Shown here one piece after another: positions 27,024 to 34,686 of a stretch of 43,433 nucleotides of DNA. The translations under genes were made by a program, and so were the position numbers. Each line of letters starts with the position of its first letter. Within the stretch, counting starts at the first letter, position 1. Source of the stretch: Caballeronia sp. BR00000012568055 (GTDB lineage Bacteria > Pseudomonadota > Gammaproteobacteria > Burkholderiales > Burkholderiaceae); the NCBI RefSeq assembly GCF_029439455.1, contig NZ_JAQFVG010000324.1, positions 1-43,433 of the forward strand. The letters are read 5' to 3'. The notes beneath the pieces are model-generated. The model made no database searches. It had not been told where the DNA came from and saw only the letters and a program-made list of their open reading frames with translations.

Positions 27024-28187
27024 ATGCGGTTGATCAGCAAGAGTATTTTCGGGACCAGCCTGGTGCTGGCCGCGAGCGGCGCAGCGGCGCAGTCCAGCGT
27101 CACACTGTATGGCGTGGCGGACACGTTCATTCAGTATCTGGACAATGGCGGCAAACATTCGTACTCGGAACGAAGCGGGGGTTCTGCGGGTTCGCAGTTC
27201 GGTTTGAAAGGCACCGAGGAACTCGGCGGCGGCGTCAACGCAGTCTTCGACGTCGAAACGGGTTTCAATATCAACAATGGCACATACTTCGCTGACAGCA
27301 ACACGATGTTTTATCGTCAATCGTGGGTTGGCCTGAAGAGCGATGCTTACGGGCAACTGTCGTTCGGCAGACAGTATCAACCGAGCTTCTGGGCCGTCTA
27401 TTTCACCGATCCCTTCCGTGGCAACGAAGTCATGTCGCCGCTGGCCGCCGCCGATCTGGCGGGCGCGACCGATCGGTCCACGCTTGCCACGCAGTATGTC
27501 GCCGGGCGCACCAGCAATTCGATCGTCTATATCTCGCCGGATATGCGCGGCGCGCGCTTTTACGCGATGTACGCGCTTGCATCCACCGTGTCGCAGCCGA
27601 TCGCGGTGGCGTCGGGGAACATGCTGGACCTCGCGGTGAACTATTCGGGCTACGGCTTCTATGCCGCGCTGGCTTATCAGTTCCAGCACGGCGGCCGCGA
27701 GACCGCGCCGCTTGTGCCCAGCGCGCCGAGTCTGCTCACCAGCTTCGATCTGATGGCGACGGAGCATTACACGGCCGCGCTCGCGTACCGCTGGGGCATC
27801 GTCAACTTTCAGGCGAACTACTCGTATAACCGCTCGAAGGACGTGCCGGATGGCGCGGTCGTATCGATCACGCCTGCGCTCAAGGTGCCGTTGTCGATGC
27901 TGGTGCACTCGTACAGCATCGCCGAAGTGGGCGCAACGATTCAGGCGACGCCGGTCGATGTGATCGAAATCGCGGGCATTCAGCGTCAGGTGCGCGGCGT
28001 GCATGACAACACGTGGGGCATTGAAGTGGGCGCGGATCACAACATCTCCAAGCGCACCAGTTTCTACATGCGCGCCGGGTATATGAAGAACAACGGCGGC
28101 GCGAATATGAGCTGGCCGGGTGTGAGCGGCGTCGCGGCGGGTTCGAAGCAGGTCGTCGGCGTGCTCGGGATGACGCATCGCTTCTAA
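27024..28187 (+). CDS. General porin (Gram-negative, OmpC-like trimeric family)
   Basis: A 387-residue outer-membrane porin. Residues 1-20 are a signal peptide (SLVLAASGAAAQ). The mature start SSVTLYGVADTFIQY is the hallmark of burkholderial porins; SQFGLKGTEELGGGVNAVF and GQLSFGRQYQP follow, and the protein ends in a terminal Phe (MTHRF), the signal for outer-membrane insertion. AAGGGAG precedes the ATG. It points away from the LAL regulator and may be the entry route for the substrate of the acyl-CoA operon (inference). Confidence 0.93.
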   Translation: MRLISKSIFGTSLVLAASGAAAQSSVTLYGVADTFIQYLDNGGKHSYSERSGGSAGSQFGLKGTEELGGGVNAVFDVETGFNINNGTYFADSNTMFYRQSWVGLKSDAYGQLSFGRQYQPSFWAVYFTDPFRGNEVMSPLAAADLAGATDRSTLATQYVAGRTSNSIVYISPDMRGARFYAMYALASTVSQPIAVASGNMLDLAVNYSGYGFYAALAYQFQHGGRETAPLVPSAPSLLTSFDLMATEHYTAALAYRWGIVNFQANYSYNRSKDVPDGAVVSITPALKVPLSMLVHSYSIAEVGATIQATPVDVIEIAGIQRQVRGVHDNTWGIEVGADHNISKRTSFYMRAGYMKNNGGANMSWPGVSGVAAGSKQVVGVLGMTHRF

Positions 28188-28226
28188 GTGGCGCTTTCAG
28201 GCGGCAAGGAGGCGGCAAGGACTTCG

Positions 28227-28260
28227 GGCGCGGATCGGCGGATCGCTGTCGATCCGCGCC
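28227..28260 (+). other. GC-rich inverted repeat between porin and BON genes
   Basis: An 11-bp perfect stem (28227-28237 with 28250-28260) with a 12-base loop. No T-tract follows, so it is a weak terminator candidate or a transcript-stabilising hairpin. Confidence 0.4.
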
Positions 28261-28315
28261 TGAGCGGTTCTATTCGCAATATCAGCAACATCATCAAAAG
28301 TGGATCATCAAAGTA

Positions 28316-28675
28316 ATGAAAACGACTCTCGGATTCAAGCTCGCAAGCGGCGCGCTCGTCGCATTGATTTCTTTTGGCGCTTACGCGCAGGAGAGCGATG
28401 CCGCGCTGGCATCTTCGCCCGCGAACGCGTCCAGCCCGTCCAACGCGAAGGCGATGAAGGCGGCAAACCGTGCGCTGCAAAAGCAGGTGGTGCGTGCGTT
28501 GAGTACCACGAAGGGATTGCGCAGCAGCGCGATTACCGTGCGGGCCAATAGCGGCGCGGTGATCCTTGAAGGCACGGTGCCGGAGCAATCGCAGACGGAA
28601 TTGGCGGCACGTGCTGCCGCAGGCGTGCCAGGCGTGACATCGGTCAAGAATATGCTGACCTTGTCTACGCTGTAG
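28316..28675 (+). CDS. BON-domain periplasmic protein
   Basis: A 119-residue exported protein. A signal peptide covers about residues 1-24 (ALVALISFGAYAQ). A Ser/Ala/Asn-rich linker leads to one BON domain (about 45-119): VVRALSTTKGL, ITVRANSGAVILEGTVPEQ, GVPGVTSVKNMLTL. BON domains bind phospholipid membranes and occur in osmotic-shock proteins. It lies 128 bases after the porin on the same strand. The ribosome site before the ATG is weak, and the next genes are convergent. Confidence 0.85.
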   Translation: MKTTLGFKLASGALVALISFGAYAQESDAALASSPANASSPSNAKAMKAANRALQKQVVRALSTTKGLRSSAITVRANSGAVILEGTVPEQSQTELAARAAAGVPGVTSVKNMLTLSTL

Positions 28676-28690
28676 GAAGAAAGAGTTTGG

Positions 28691-28720
28691 CCGGAGCGCG
28701 CGGGGTATCGCTCGCTCCGG
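28691..28720 (+). other. Inverted repeat in a convergent gap
   Basis: An 8-bp stem CCGGAGCG/CGCTCCGG (28691-28698 with 28713-28720) sits between the stops of the BON gene and the convergent acyl-CoA dehydrogenase. It could help terminate both strands, but there is no T-tract. Confidence 0.4.
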
Positions 28721-28730
28721 AATGAGGTTT

Positions 28731-28754
28731 ATCAGAACTCCGATCAGAACTCCG
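28731..28754. repeat. Perfect tandem 12-mer over a stop codon
   Basis: ATCAGAACTCCG occurs twice in direct tandem (28731-28742 and 28743-28754). The second copy contains the stop and last codons of the minus-strand acyl-CoA dehydrogenase. The protein end is unaffected, so this is a neutral small duplication. Confidence 0.9.
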
Positions 28755-29976
28755 AATCACCGTCGAGCAATCGGCGCGCGATCGTGCGGCGCTGAATCTC
28801 CGAGGTGCCGTCCAGAATGCGCATCATGCGCGCCCAGCGATATCCTTCTTCGATCCGCAACTCGTTGGTCACACCCATTCCACCGTGAATCTGAATGACG
28901 CGATCCATCACGCGGCCGCACATTTCCGTGGCGGAAGCCTTGACGATCGATGTCTCCTTGGTGGCTGGCTGGCCCTCGTCGATCAGCCATGCGCAATGAC
29001 GGATCATGGATTTGCACGCGTAAATTTCCATCGCCGCCTCGGCCAGCATGATCTGCACGGCCTGATATTCGCCGATGGCTTGCCCGAACGTCTTACGCAC
29101 CTTCACGTATTCGAGCGCCTGATCGAGCGCCCAGCGCGCCAGCCCCAGACACGATGCCGCCATGCTGAGCCGTCCCGCATTGACGCCATCGAGCGCGACG
29201 GCAAGACCGCGATCGACTTCGCCAAGCCGATGCGTGTCCGGCACGCGCACATTGTCCAGCGCGATAATGCCGACCTCCGCGCCCAAATGGCCCATGACGG
29301 GAATCACACCGGGCACCGAGAAGCCGGGCGTATCGGTCGGCAGGAAGAAGCCGGTGATGCCGCCGCGCCGTGCCTTGACCTTCTCTTCATCCGTGATGGC
29401 GAAGATCATTGCGTAATCCGCGTAGGGCGCGTTGGTGATCCATTGCTTCGTACCGCTGATGATCCATGAATCGCCGTCGCGCACGGCGCGGGTGCGGATG
29501 CCGAACACATCCGAACCGGCGTCGGGCTCGCTCAGGCCGAAGCACATGGTCTTCTGGCCGCTCGCGAGTGCGTCGCGGCACGTGTCCAGTACGGCGGGGT
29601 CGAGATGACGCAACACTGGCGACAGACCGTTCGTGAAAGGCGAGGGCAGCACGACCGTCTGCACCAGATGCCTGCCAGGTCCGCAATGCGCGTTCAATCG
29701 CTCCTGAATATAGACGGCGGCCTGCGCGCCGAGCCCGCCGCCGCCCAGCTTTTCATCCGCGAGCGCCGTGTAGAAGCCGAGTTCCGCCGAGCGCATCCGC
29801 ACCTGACGTCGCACGTTCAGGACGGCGGGGGTGAAGCGGCCATCGGTGCCGTAGATGGTCCGTTCGCTGGCGAACAGCGCGCGGTGCTCGTGCTCCAGCA
29901 CGGCCACTTCCCGGTCGATGAAACGAATCAGCGAATCGCCGAAATCGACCCATTCACTGCGTGGTTCGAAGCTCAT
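28744..29976 (-). CDS. Acyl-CoA dehydrogenase (ACAD10/11-like C-terminus)
   Basis: A 410-residue FAD flavoprotein. Motifs are CFGLSEPDAGSD, TKQWITNAPYADY and QIHGGMGVTNE. Near the end, RILDGTSEIQRR carries Asp where MCAD-type enzymes have the catalytic Glu, a pattern like ACAD10/11. AAGGAG precedes the ATG. It is the last gene of the minus-strand operon after an aldehyde dehydrogenase, a TauD-type dioxygenase and an MFS transporter, so it probably acts on the CoA ester of a product of that pathway; no ligase is encoded in this operon. Confidence 0.9.
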   Translation of the reverse strand: MSFEPRSEWVDFGDSLIRFIDREVAVLEHEHRALFASERTIYGTDGRFTPAVLNVRRQVRMRSAELGFYTALADEKLGGGGLGAQAAVYIQERLNAHCGPGRHLVQTVVLPSPFTNGLSPVLRHLDPAVLDTCRDALASGQKTMCFGLSEPDAGSDVFGIRTRAVRDGDSWIISGTKQWITNAPYADYAMIFAITDEEKVKARRGGITGFFLPTDTPGFSVPGVIPVMGHLGAEVGIIALDNVRVPDTHRLGEVDRGLAVALDGVNAGRLSMAASCLGLARWALDQALEYVKVRKTFGQAIGEYQAVQIMLAEAAMEIYACKSMIRHCAWLIDEGQPATKETSIVKASATEMCGRVMDRVIQIHGGMGVTNELRIEEGYRWARMMRILDGTSEIQRRTIARRLLDGDSEF

Positions 29977-30034
29977 TCAATCTCCTTGTCTCCGGTTTTT
30001 TGTGTGGCGACGAAGCCGGAACCGGAGTTCACGA

Positions 30035-31456
30035 TTACATCGTCACCGACTTGCATTCCAGATATTCGGCGAGACCTTCCGCGCCGAATTCGCGACCATT
30101 GCCCGAGGTTTTGTAGCCGCCGAACGGCACGGTGATGTCGAGCATCGCGCCGTTGATCCGCACCGAGCCGACCCGCAGGCGTGCCGCCACGCGACGCGCC
30201 CGCTCCGGATCGCTCGATGCGATATACCCGGCCAGACCGTATTCCGTGTCATTGGCGATGGCGATGGCCTGTTCTTCGTCGTCGTAGGGGATGATGACCA
30301 GCACCGGTCCGAAAATCTCTTCGCGGGCGATCGCCATGTGATTGCGGACATCGGTGAATACGGTCGGCTTCGCGTAGAAGCCGCGTTCCAGTCCGGCCGG
30401 TCTGCCGAGGCCGCCCGCCACCACGCGCGCGCCTTCTTCGATACCCAGACCGATCAGGCGCTGCACTTTCTCGTATTGCATCCGGTTCGAAATCGGTCCC
30501 ATCTTGGTGGCGGGATCGTTAGGATCGCCAACGACAACGGCATTGGCCACCTGCGCGGCAATCGCCGATGCCTCTTCGAGCCGATTGCGTGGCACCAGCA
30601 TGCGCGTGGGCGCAACGCAGGTTTGCCCGGAGTTGACCATGCACTGCACGACGCCGCTCGTCACCGCCGATTGAAGATCGGCGTCGTCGAGAATCAGCAG
30701 CGGAGATTTGCCGCCGAGTTCCTGCGCGACGCGCTTGACGGTCGGTGCGGCGCTCATCGCCACGGCGATACCGGCGCGCGTCGAGCCTGTGATCGACACC
30801 ATGTCCACGCCGCGATGCGACGCCAGCGCTTCGCCGACGAGTGCGCCATCGCCATAGATCATGTTGAACACGCCGGCGGGCGTACCGGCTTCGTGCATGA
30901 TCTGGGCGAAGAGATGCGCGTCGAGCGGCGAGATTTCGGACGGCTTGAGCACCACCGTGCAGCCGGCCGCCAGCGCGGGCGCGACTTTCGCGGTGATCTG
31001 GTTCAGCGGCCAGTTCCACGGCGTGATCAGCGCGGCGACGCCGATGGCCTCGCGACGCACGTAGCTTTTGCCGCGAACGCTTTCGAATTCGAACTGCCGC
31101 AACGTTTCCAGCGATGCCTGCAACTGCGCGAGACCGATCGGCGCTTGCAGCGTATTGCACAGGGAAATGGGCGCGCCGATTTCCTCGCACACCGCCCGCG
31201 CGAGTTCCTCGAGGCGCGCGCGATATCCCGCGATCACGCGTTCGAGCAGCGCCATGCGTTCATCGCGGCTCGACTCCGACCACGCCGGAAACGCCGCCCG
31301 CGCGGCCGCCACGGCGCGATCGACGTCGGCCGCCGTGCCCATCGCCAAGGTGCCGACGGGGCGTTCCGTGGCCGGATCGTTCAGATCGGTCAGCGTGCCG
31401 CCGGGAGCGGGTTCCACCCATCGACCGTTGATATAGAAAGTATTGAGCGTCTTCAT
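30035..31456 (-). CDS. NAD(P)-dependent aldehyde dehydrogenase
   Basis: A 473-residue aldehyde dehydrogenase. The oxyanion Asn is N149 in TPWNWP, the general base is E246 in QELGGKSP and the nucleophile is C280 in NSGQTC; KPSE gives the cofactor-binding motif. Start chosen at 31456 with AGGA ahead; the open frame to 31603 runs inside the preceding gene. It lies 23 bases after the dioxygenase stop, so it probably oxidises the aldehyde released by hydroxylation at a heteroatom-linked carbon, a TauD-type outcome (inference). Confidence 0.93.
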   Translation of the reverse strand: MKTLNTFYINGRWVEPAPGGTLTDLNDPATERPVGTLAMGTAADVDRAVAAARAAFPAWSESSRDERMALLERVIAGYRARLEELARAVCEEIGAPISLCNTLQAPIGLAQLQASLETLRQFEFESVRGKSYVRREAIGVAALITPWNWPLNQITAKVAPALAAGCTVVLKPSEISPLDAHLFAQIMHEAGTPAGVFNMIYGDGALVGEALASHRGVDMVSITGSTRAGIAVAMSAAPTVKRVAQELGGKSPLLILDDADLQSAVTSGVVQCMVNSGQTCVAPTRMLVPRNRLEEASAIAAQVANAVVVGDPNDPATKMGPISNRMQYEKVQRLIGLGIEEGARVVAGGLGRPAGLERGFYAKPTVFTDVRNHMAIAREEIFGPVLVIIPYDDEEQAIAIANDTEYGLAGYIASSDPERARRVAARLRVGSVRINGAMLDITVPFGGYKTSGNGREFGAEGLAEYLECKSVTM

Positions 31457-31479
31457 GTGGCTTTCCTGGATGCGCGAAC

Positions 31480-32394
31480 TCAGACCGGCCGGTCGCCGAT
31501 GATCGTCGCGCGCATCATCTGACGCGGCGCGGGGAAGTAGTCCTGCACGGCGTAGTGCTGGCACGAGCGGTTGTCCCAGAACGCGATGGTGTTGGGCTGC
31601 CACTTGAGACGCACCTGATATTCGGGCGCTTGTGCCTGACGGAACAGATACTGAAGCAGGTCCATCTCGGCCAGCTTGTAGTCGAAGCCGATGCGGTATT
31701 CATCGACGGTCTTCTTGCCGAAATTCTCCAGATGCGTGGTGAACGCCTCGTTGACGAACAGAATCCGCTCGCCGGTTTCCGGATGCGTGCGCACGACCGG
31801 ATGCACGACCGGCGGAAACTTCTTGCGCATTTCGTCATGCTGATCATCGGGAATGACGATGCCGAACAGCGGCAGAAACTCGTGCACGGCCTTGAGACTG
31901 TCGATGCGCGCCTTGACGTCATCGGAGAGATTCTCGTAAGCCGCCACCATGTTGATCCAGATGGTGTCGCCGCCGACTTCCGGGCACTGCACGCAACGCA
32001 GCATCGAACCCATCGACGGGACTTCGCGCCACGACACGTCGGAGTGGTACAGGTTTTCACGGCCGCGTTTCGAGTCGTTGCGTCCGAGGATCACGAGTTC
32101 CGGATGATCCGGATGATGCGGAAAAGCCGGGTGCACTTCGAGATTCCCGAAGCGCCGCGCCACCGCGATATGTTGAGCCGGCGAGATATCCTGATCGCGG
32201 AAGAACAGGACCTTGAACTTTAGCAGCGCCCGGCGTAGCGCGAGGTAGGTGGCGTCGTCCAGCGGATCGCGCAGGTCGAGATCATCGATTTCCGCGCCGA
32301 TGGTCGGCGTGAGGCGCGTCACGTTGAACGGCCAGTTTTCGAGATCCGATGCCTTGGTTCGGCTGGATTGGAAAGCGGTGCTTGCTGCTTGCAT
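31480..32394 (-). CDS. TauD/TfdA family Fe(II)/2-oxoglutarate dioxygenase
   Basis: A 304-residue oxygenase. The iron-binding triad is visible: H117-x-D119 in NLYHSDVSW and H280 in CQHYAVQDYF. The 2-oxoglutarate-binding arginine is R291, with R295 beside it (PRQMMRATI). N-terminal VTRLTPTIGAEI and FFRDQDIS match the family. The enzyme hydroxylates a carbon next to a heteroatom, as in taurine or 2,4-D, often releasing an aldehyde. CAGGAGAC precedes the ATG. The next gene, an aldehyde dehydrogenase, fits that product. The substrate is not evident. Confidence 0.92.
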   Translation of the reverse strand: MQAASTAFQSSRTKASDLENWPFNVTRLTPTIGAEIDDLDLRDPLDDATYLALRRALLKFKVLFFRDQDISPAQHIAVARRFGNLEVHPAFPHHPDHPELVILGRNDSKRGRENLYHSDVSWREVPSMGSMLRCVQCPEVGGDTIWINMVAAYENLSDDVKARIDSLKAVHEFLPLFGIVIPDDQHDEMRKKFPPVVHPVVRTHPETGERILFVNEAFTTHLENFGKKTVDEYRIGFDYKLAEMDLLQYLFRQAQAPEYQVRLKWQPNTIAFWDNRSCQHYAVQDYFPAPRQMMRATIIGDRPV

Positions 32395-32461
32395 GGGGTG
32401 TCTCCTGATACGCGGGCTTGATGCAGTTTGTTGCGATGGATCGGTGGCGGACGCGGTCGTC

Positions 32462-33817
32462 TCACCGCTCCGGAACGTTTTGCGTCGGCGTGATCGTCCA
32501 ATCGACGTCGCTCACCGGCTGGCCGAGCAGCATCTGATGCGAGCGCACGGGATTCAGAAAACGCAGACCGATCAGCGCGGCGGCCATCAACAGAACAGCG
32601 CCCGTCGCGAAGCCGACCTCGTAGGCGTGGACCGTCGCGCCATTCGCCTGCACGATGCGGCCCATGACCGTCGGCGCGATCGCCGCGCCCAGACTCGCGA
32701 CCGCCGTATGAATCCCGACGATGGCGCCGCGCTGACTATCGGGCACGACTTCCGCGAGCAAGGCGGGCGCGAGCGTGAAGCAGAGCGTCGGCAGCGCGCA
32801 GGCGAAGGCCAGCAGCGCCGCCTTGCCGACCGCGCCCGTCTGAACGACCGGCAGCATCACGAGCATCGCGCCGCCGATGAACACGGTCAGGCATACGAGC
32901 CGGGCGCGCGCTTGCTGCGTGGTCGCGCCGCGTCCCAGCAACCATTGCGAGAACCAACTCAAGCCGATATTGACCGGCGACGCCACCGCGATGACCGCAG
33001 CGAACCACCGGCCTGCATCGATATTGGCGAAGCCGAGCCCTTTCTCGAGATAAGTGGGTAGCCATGCGAGGTTTTGCCCGAGCATCCAATAGGCGACGAA
33101 GCCGAGCAGGAACGTGGACAGCACCGAACGGTCCGTCAGGATTTTTCGATAAGGCAGGCGCGTGGGTTGAGCGCTCGGCTTATCGTCAAGATGGCGCGAG
33201 GCAGGCGTTTGCTGCTGAGTGCCGATCGTGCCTTCGCGCCCAAAGTAGAGCCACAACACCGTCCATACCGCGCCCACTGCGCTGAGGATGAAGAAGTTCA
33301 TCCGCCAGCCCCATTTGTGAGTGATCAGCGGGATCAGAAGCCCGGCGAGCAGCAAGCCGAGCGCCGCGCCCTGATTGACGATTGCAACGGGCAGGCCACG
33401 CTTATGGTTGGGAAACCACTTGTAGAGCGCGTGAACCGACACCGGAAAGGACGGCCCTTCGGCCGCGCCGAGAATGACGCGGCACACGAGAAAAACCACC
33501 AGACTGGTGGCCAGCGCCTGCGGAATCTGCACGACAGCCCAGCAGATGCTCATGGCAAGCAGCAGGATGCGCGTCGGCACGCGATTGGACAAAAAGCCGA
33601 TGACAATCGTCGAGGTCGAAAACAGCCAGAAGAAGCTGCCCGCGACGAAGCCGAACTGGGTGGGCGACAGGTGCATCTCTGCGGTCAGCGGCACGGCGAC
33701 CATGCCGAACACGACCTTGTCGAGAAAATTGATGGTCGCCAGGCCCGTGAGCATCAAGGCCAGCGTCCACGCAGACCGTGGCTGGAAGCCGGAAGTATCG
33801 GTGACGGGAGTGTTCAT
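32462..33817 (-). CDS. MFS transporter, anion:cation symporter (ACS) type
   Basis: A 451-residue inner-membrane transporter with 12 hydrophobic segments. SNRVPTRILL fills the loop 2-3 position, and ILGAAEGPSFPVSVHALYKW and FPNHKRGLPVAIVNQGAA match the ACS family of organic-anion symporters. I chose the ATG at 33817, with GGGAG 7 bases ahead. It is the first main gene of the operon and likely imports an organic acid for the dioxygenase. A tiny upstream ORF overlaps its start (see the separate entry). Confidence 0.88.
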   Translation of the reverse strand: MNTPVTDTSGFQPRSAWTLALMLTGLATINFLDKVVFGMVAVPLTAEMHLSPTQFGFVAGSFFWLFSTSTIVIGFLSNRVPTRILLLAMSICWAVVQIPQALATSLVVFLVCRVILGAAEGPSFPVSVHALYKWFPNHKRGLPVAIVNQGAALGLLLAGLLIPLITHKWGWRMNFFILSAVGAVWTVLWLYFGREGTIGTQQQTPASRHLDDKPSAQPTRLPYRKILTDRSVLSTFLLGFVAYWMLGQNLAWLPTYLEKGLGFANIDAGRWFAAVIAVASPVNIGLSWFSQWLLGRGATTQQARARLVCLTVFIGGAMLVMLPVVQTGAVGKAALLAFACALPTLCFTLAPALLAEVVPDSQRGAIVGIHTAVASLGAAIAPTVMGRIVQANGATVHAYEVGFATGAVLLMAAALIGLRFLNPVRSHQMLLGQPVSDVDWTITPTQNVPER

Positions 33818-33864
33818 CGGCGCGCTCCCGCCACGAGTGTCCACGCGTGACCCCGTTCAATCAT
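33814..33864 (-). CDS. Possible 16-residue leader ORF coupled to the ACS transporter
   Basis: A 16-codon ORF, MIERGHAWTLVAGARR, with AAGGAG 5 bases before its ATG, the strongest ribosome site in the gap. Its TGA (33816-33814) overlaps the transporter ATG (33817-33815) as ATGA, the classic coupling arrangement. No repeated amino acid suggests attenuation by a specific tRNA. It may be a translational leader, or chance. Confidence 0.4.
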   Translation of the reverse strand: MIERGHAWTLVAGARR

Positions 33865-34051
33865 TTCGTCTCCTTAGCTTTTCGTCTCGGCTGATCGGCT
33901 TCTCGCGCGAGGCGGAGCACGGGCCGTTCACGTCAAGGTAAGGGCGAGGGGACGAGCGGACGCCACCCGAATCAGGTAGGAAAGGGGTTAGCCCTTTGTG
34001 TGGCGTGGTGGCGGGAAATAGAAGGCGTGCAAAAAGCGGCGCGCAAAAACA
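33865..34051. other. Gap between the ACS operon and the tRNA terminator
   Basis: The 187 bases hold no convincing gene. They should contain the promoter of the minus-strand ACS operon, but I see no strong -35/-10 pair. The stretch is GC-rich with A-rich runs near 34041-34056, where the tRNA terminator begins. Confidence 0.4.
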
Positions 34052-34082
34052 AAAAACCCCACGATGAAGTCGTGGGGTTTTT
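34052..34082 (-). terminator. Terminator of the first tRNA-Leu gene
   Basis: A 13-bp perfect stem (34052-34064 with 34070-34082, AAAAACCCCACGA) with loop TGAAG. On the minus strand it ends in a T-run at 34056-34051 followed by more T, right after the tRNA gene. Confidence 0.9.
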
Positions 34083-34124
34083 GTACGCGACGCGCTAAAG
34101 AGCGAACCGCGAGAATAAGGACCT

Positions 34125-34211
34125 TGGTGCCCAGGAGAGGACTCGAACCTCCACGGTGTTGCCACCGCTAGGACCTGAACCTAGTGCGTCTACCAATTCC
34201 GCCACCTGGGC
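34125..34211 (-). tRNA. tRNA-Leu (anticodon CAG), copy 1
   Basis: An 87-base gene including encoded CCA. The acceptor stem is GCCCAGG/CCTGGGC with discriminator A. The anticodon arm is CTAGG-TTCAGGT-CCTAG, giving CAG (Leu, CUG codon). A long variable arm (class II) and a T-loop of TTCGAGT are present. It is identical to the copy at 34360-34446. Its own promoter lies just upstream. Confidence 0.97.
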
Positions 34212-34233
34212 CAAGGGGTACAGCAAGCCCGCT

Positions 34234-34261
34234 ATTCTAGCGGGTCAGAGCGGCGTGTCAA
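34234..34261 (-). promoter_or_regulatory. Sigma-70 promoter of tRNA-Leu copy 1
   Basis: On the minus strand, TTGACA (34261-34256), a 16-base spacer and TAGAAT (34239-34234) stand 22 bases before the tRNA 5' end. The -35 hexamer is perfect and the -10 matches five of six. The GC-rich stretch after the -10 (AGCGGGC) resembles stringently controlled discriminators. Confidence 0.85.
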
Positions 34262-34313
34262 CCGAAATGTCTTACGACTTCATCGAATCAAAACGCAGTC
34301 CCTGCACTAATAG

Positions 34314-34350
34314 AAAAAGCCGCCTGACTTTGACATCGAGGCGGCTTTTT
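34314..34350 (-). terminator. Terminator of tRNA-Leu copy 2
   Basis: A 12-bp perfect stem (34314-34325 with 34339-34350, AAAAAGCCGCCT) and a 13-base loop; the left arm gives a T5 end on the minus strand. It stands between the two tRNA genes, so the pair is not one transcript. Confidence 0.88.
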
Positions 34351-34359
34351 CAAACATCT

Positions 34360-34446
34360 TGGTGCCCAGGAGAGGACTCGAACCTCCACGGTGTTGCCAC
34401 CGCTAGGACCTGAACCTAGTGCGTCTACCAATTCCGCCACCTGGGC
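34360..34446 (-). tRNA. tRNA-Leu (anticodon CAG), copy 2
   Basis: An 87-base gene including encoded CCA, identical in sequence to copy 1, with the same GCCCAGG acceptor stem, CAG anticodon and long variable arm. It has its own perfect-consensus promoter and its own terminator. Identity ends a couple of bases outside the gene on either side, so only the gene itself is duplicated or homogenised. Confidence 0.97.
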
Positions 34447-34492
34447 AAGGTTGCGATCTGCTTCTGTCAGTTCGTCAGCAGCAGAGAACGCA

Positions 34493-34520
34493 ATTATAGC
34501 GAGCGTAACGAGGCTGTCAA
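34493..34520 (-). promoter_or_regulatory. Perfect sigma-70 promoter of tRNA-Leu copy 2
   Basis: On the minus strand, TTGACA (34520-34515), a 16-base spacer and TATAAT (34498-34493): both hexamers are perfect consensus. It stands 46 bases before the tRNA 5' end. Confidence 0.92.
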
Positions 34521-34625
34521 GCGTTTCGCATTCAGTCGATACAACCCGCGATGCAACCGGCGCGTGGCGGACCGCATCGACACATGAGCGGCCTGTAACG
34601 CCCGTGGCGTCTGAAGCACGGGTGT

Positions 34626-34631
34626 TAGAAT
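34626..34631 (+). promoter_or_regulatory. Possible -10 element of rnr
   Basis: TAGAAT lies 55 bases before the rnr ATG on the plus strand. No good -35 hexamer is seen at the right distance, so the promoter is uncertain. Confidence 0.3.
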
Positions 34632-34686
34632 GGTCCGAACGATGTCCGTCCGTCTTGCTTGTTCTTGCTTGTGAATCAGGCCGCCA

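Noticed and set aside
34125..34446. The duplicated tRNA-Leu as attachment-site repeats of an integrated element
   Set aside because: Only 148 bases lie between the copies, made up of one promoter and one terminator, with no integrase or cargo.
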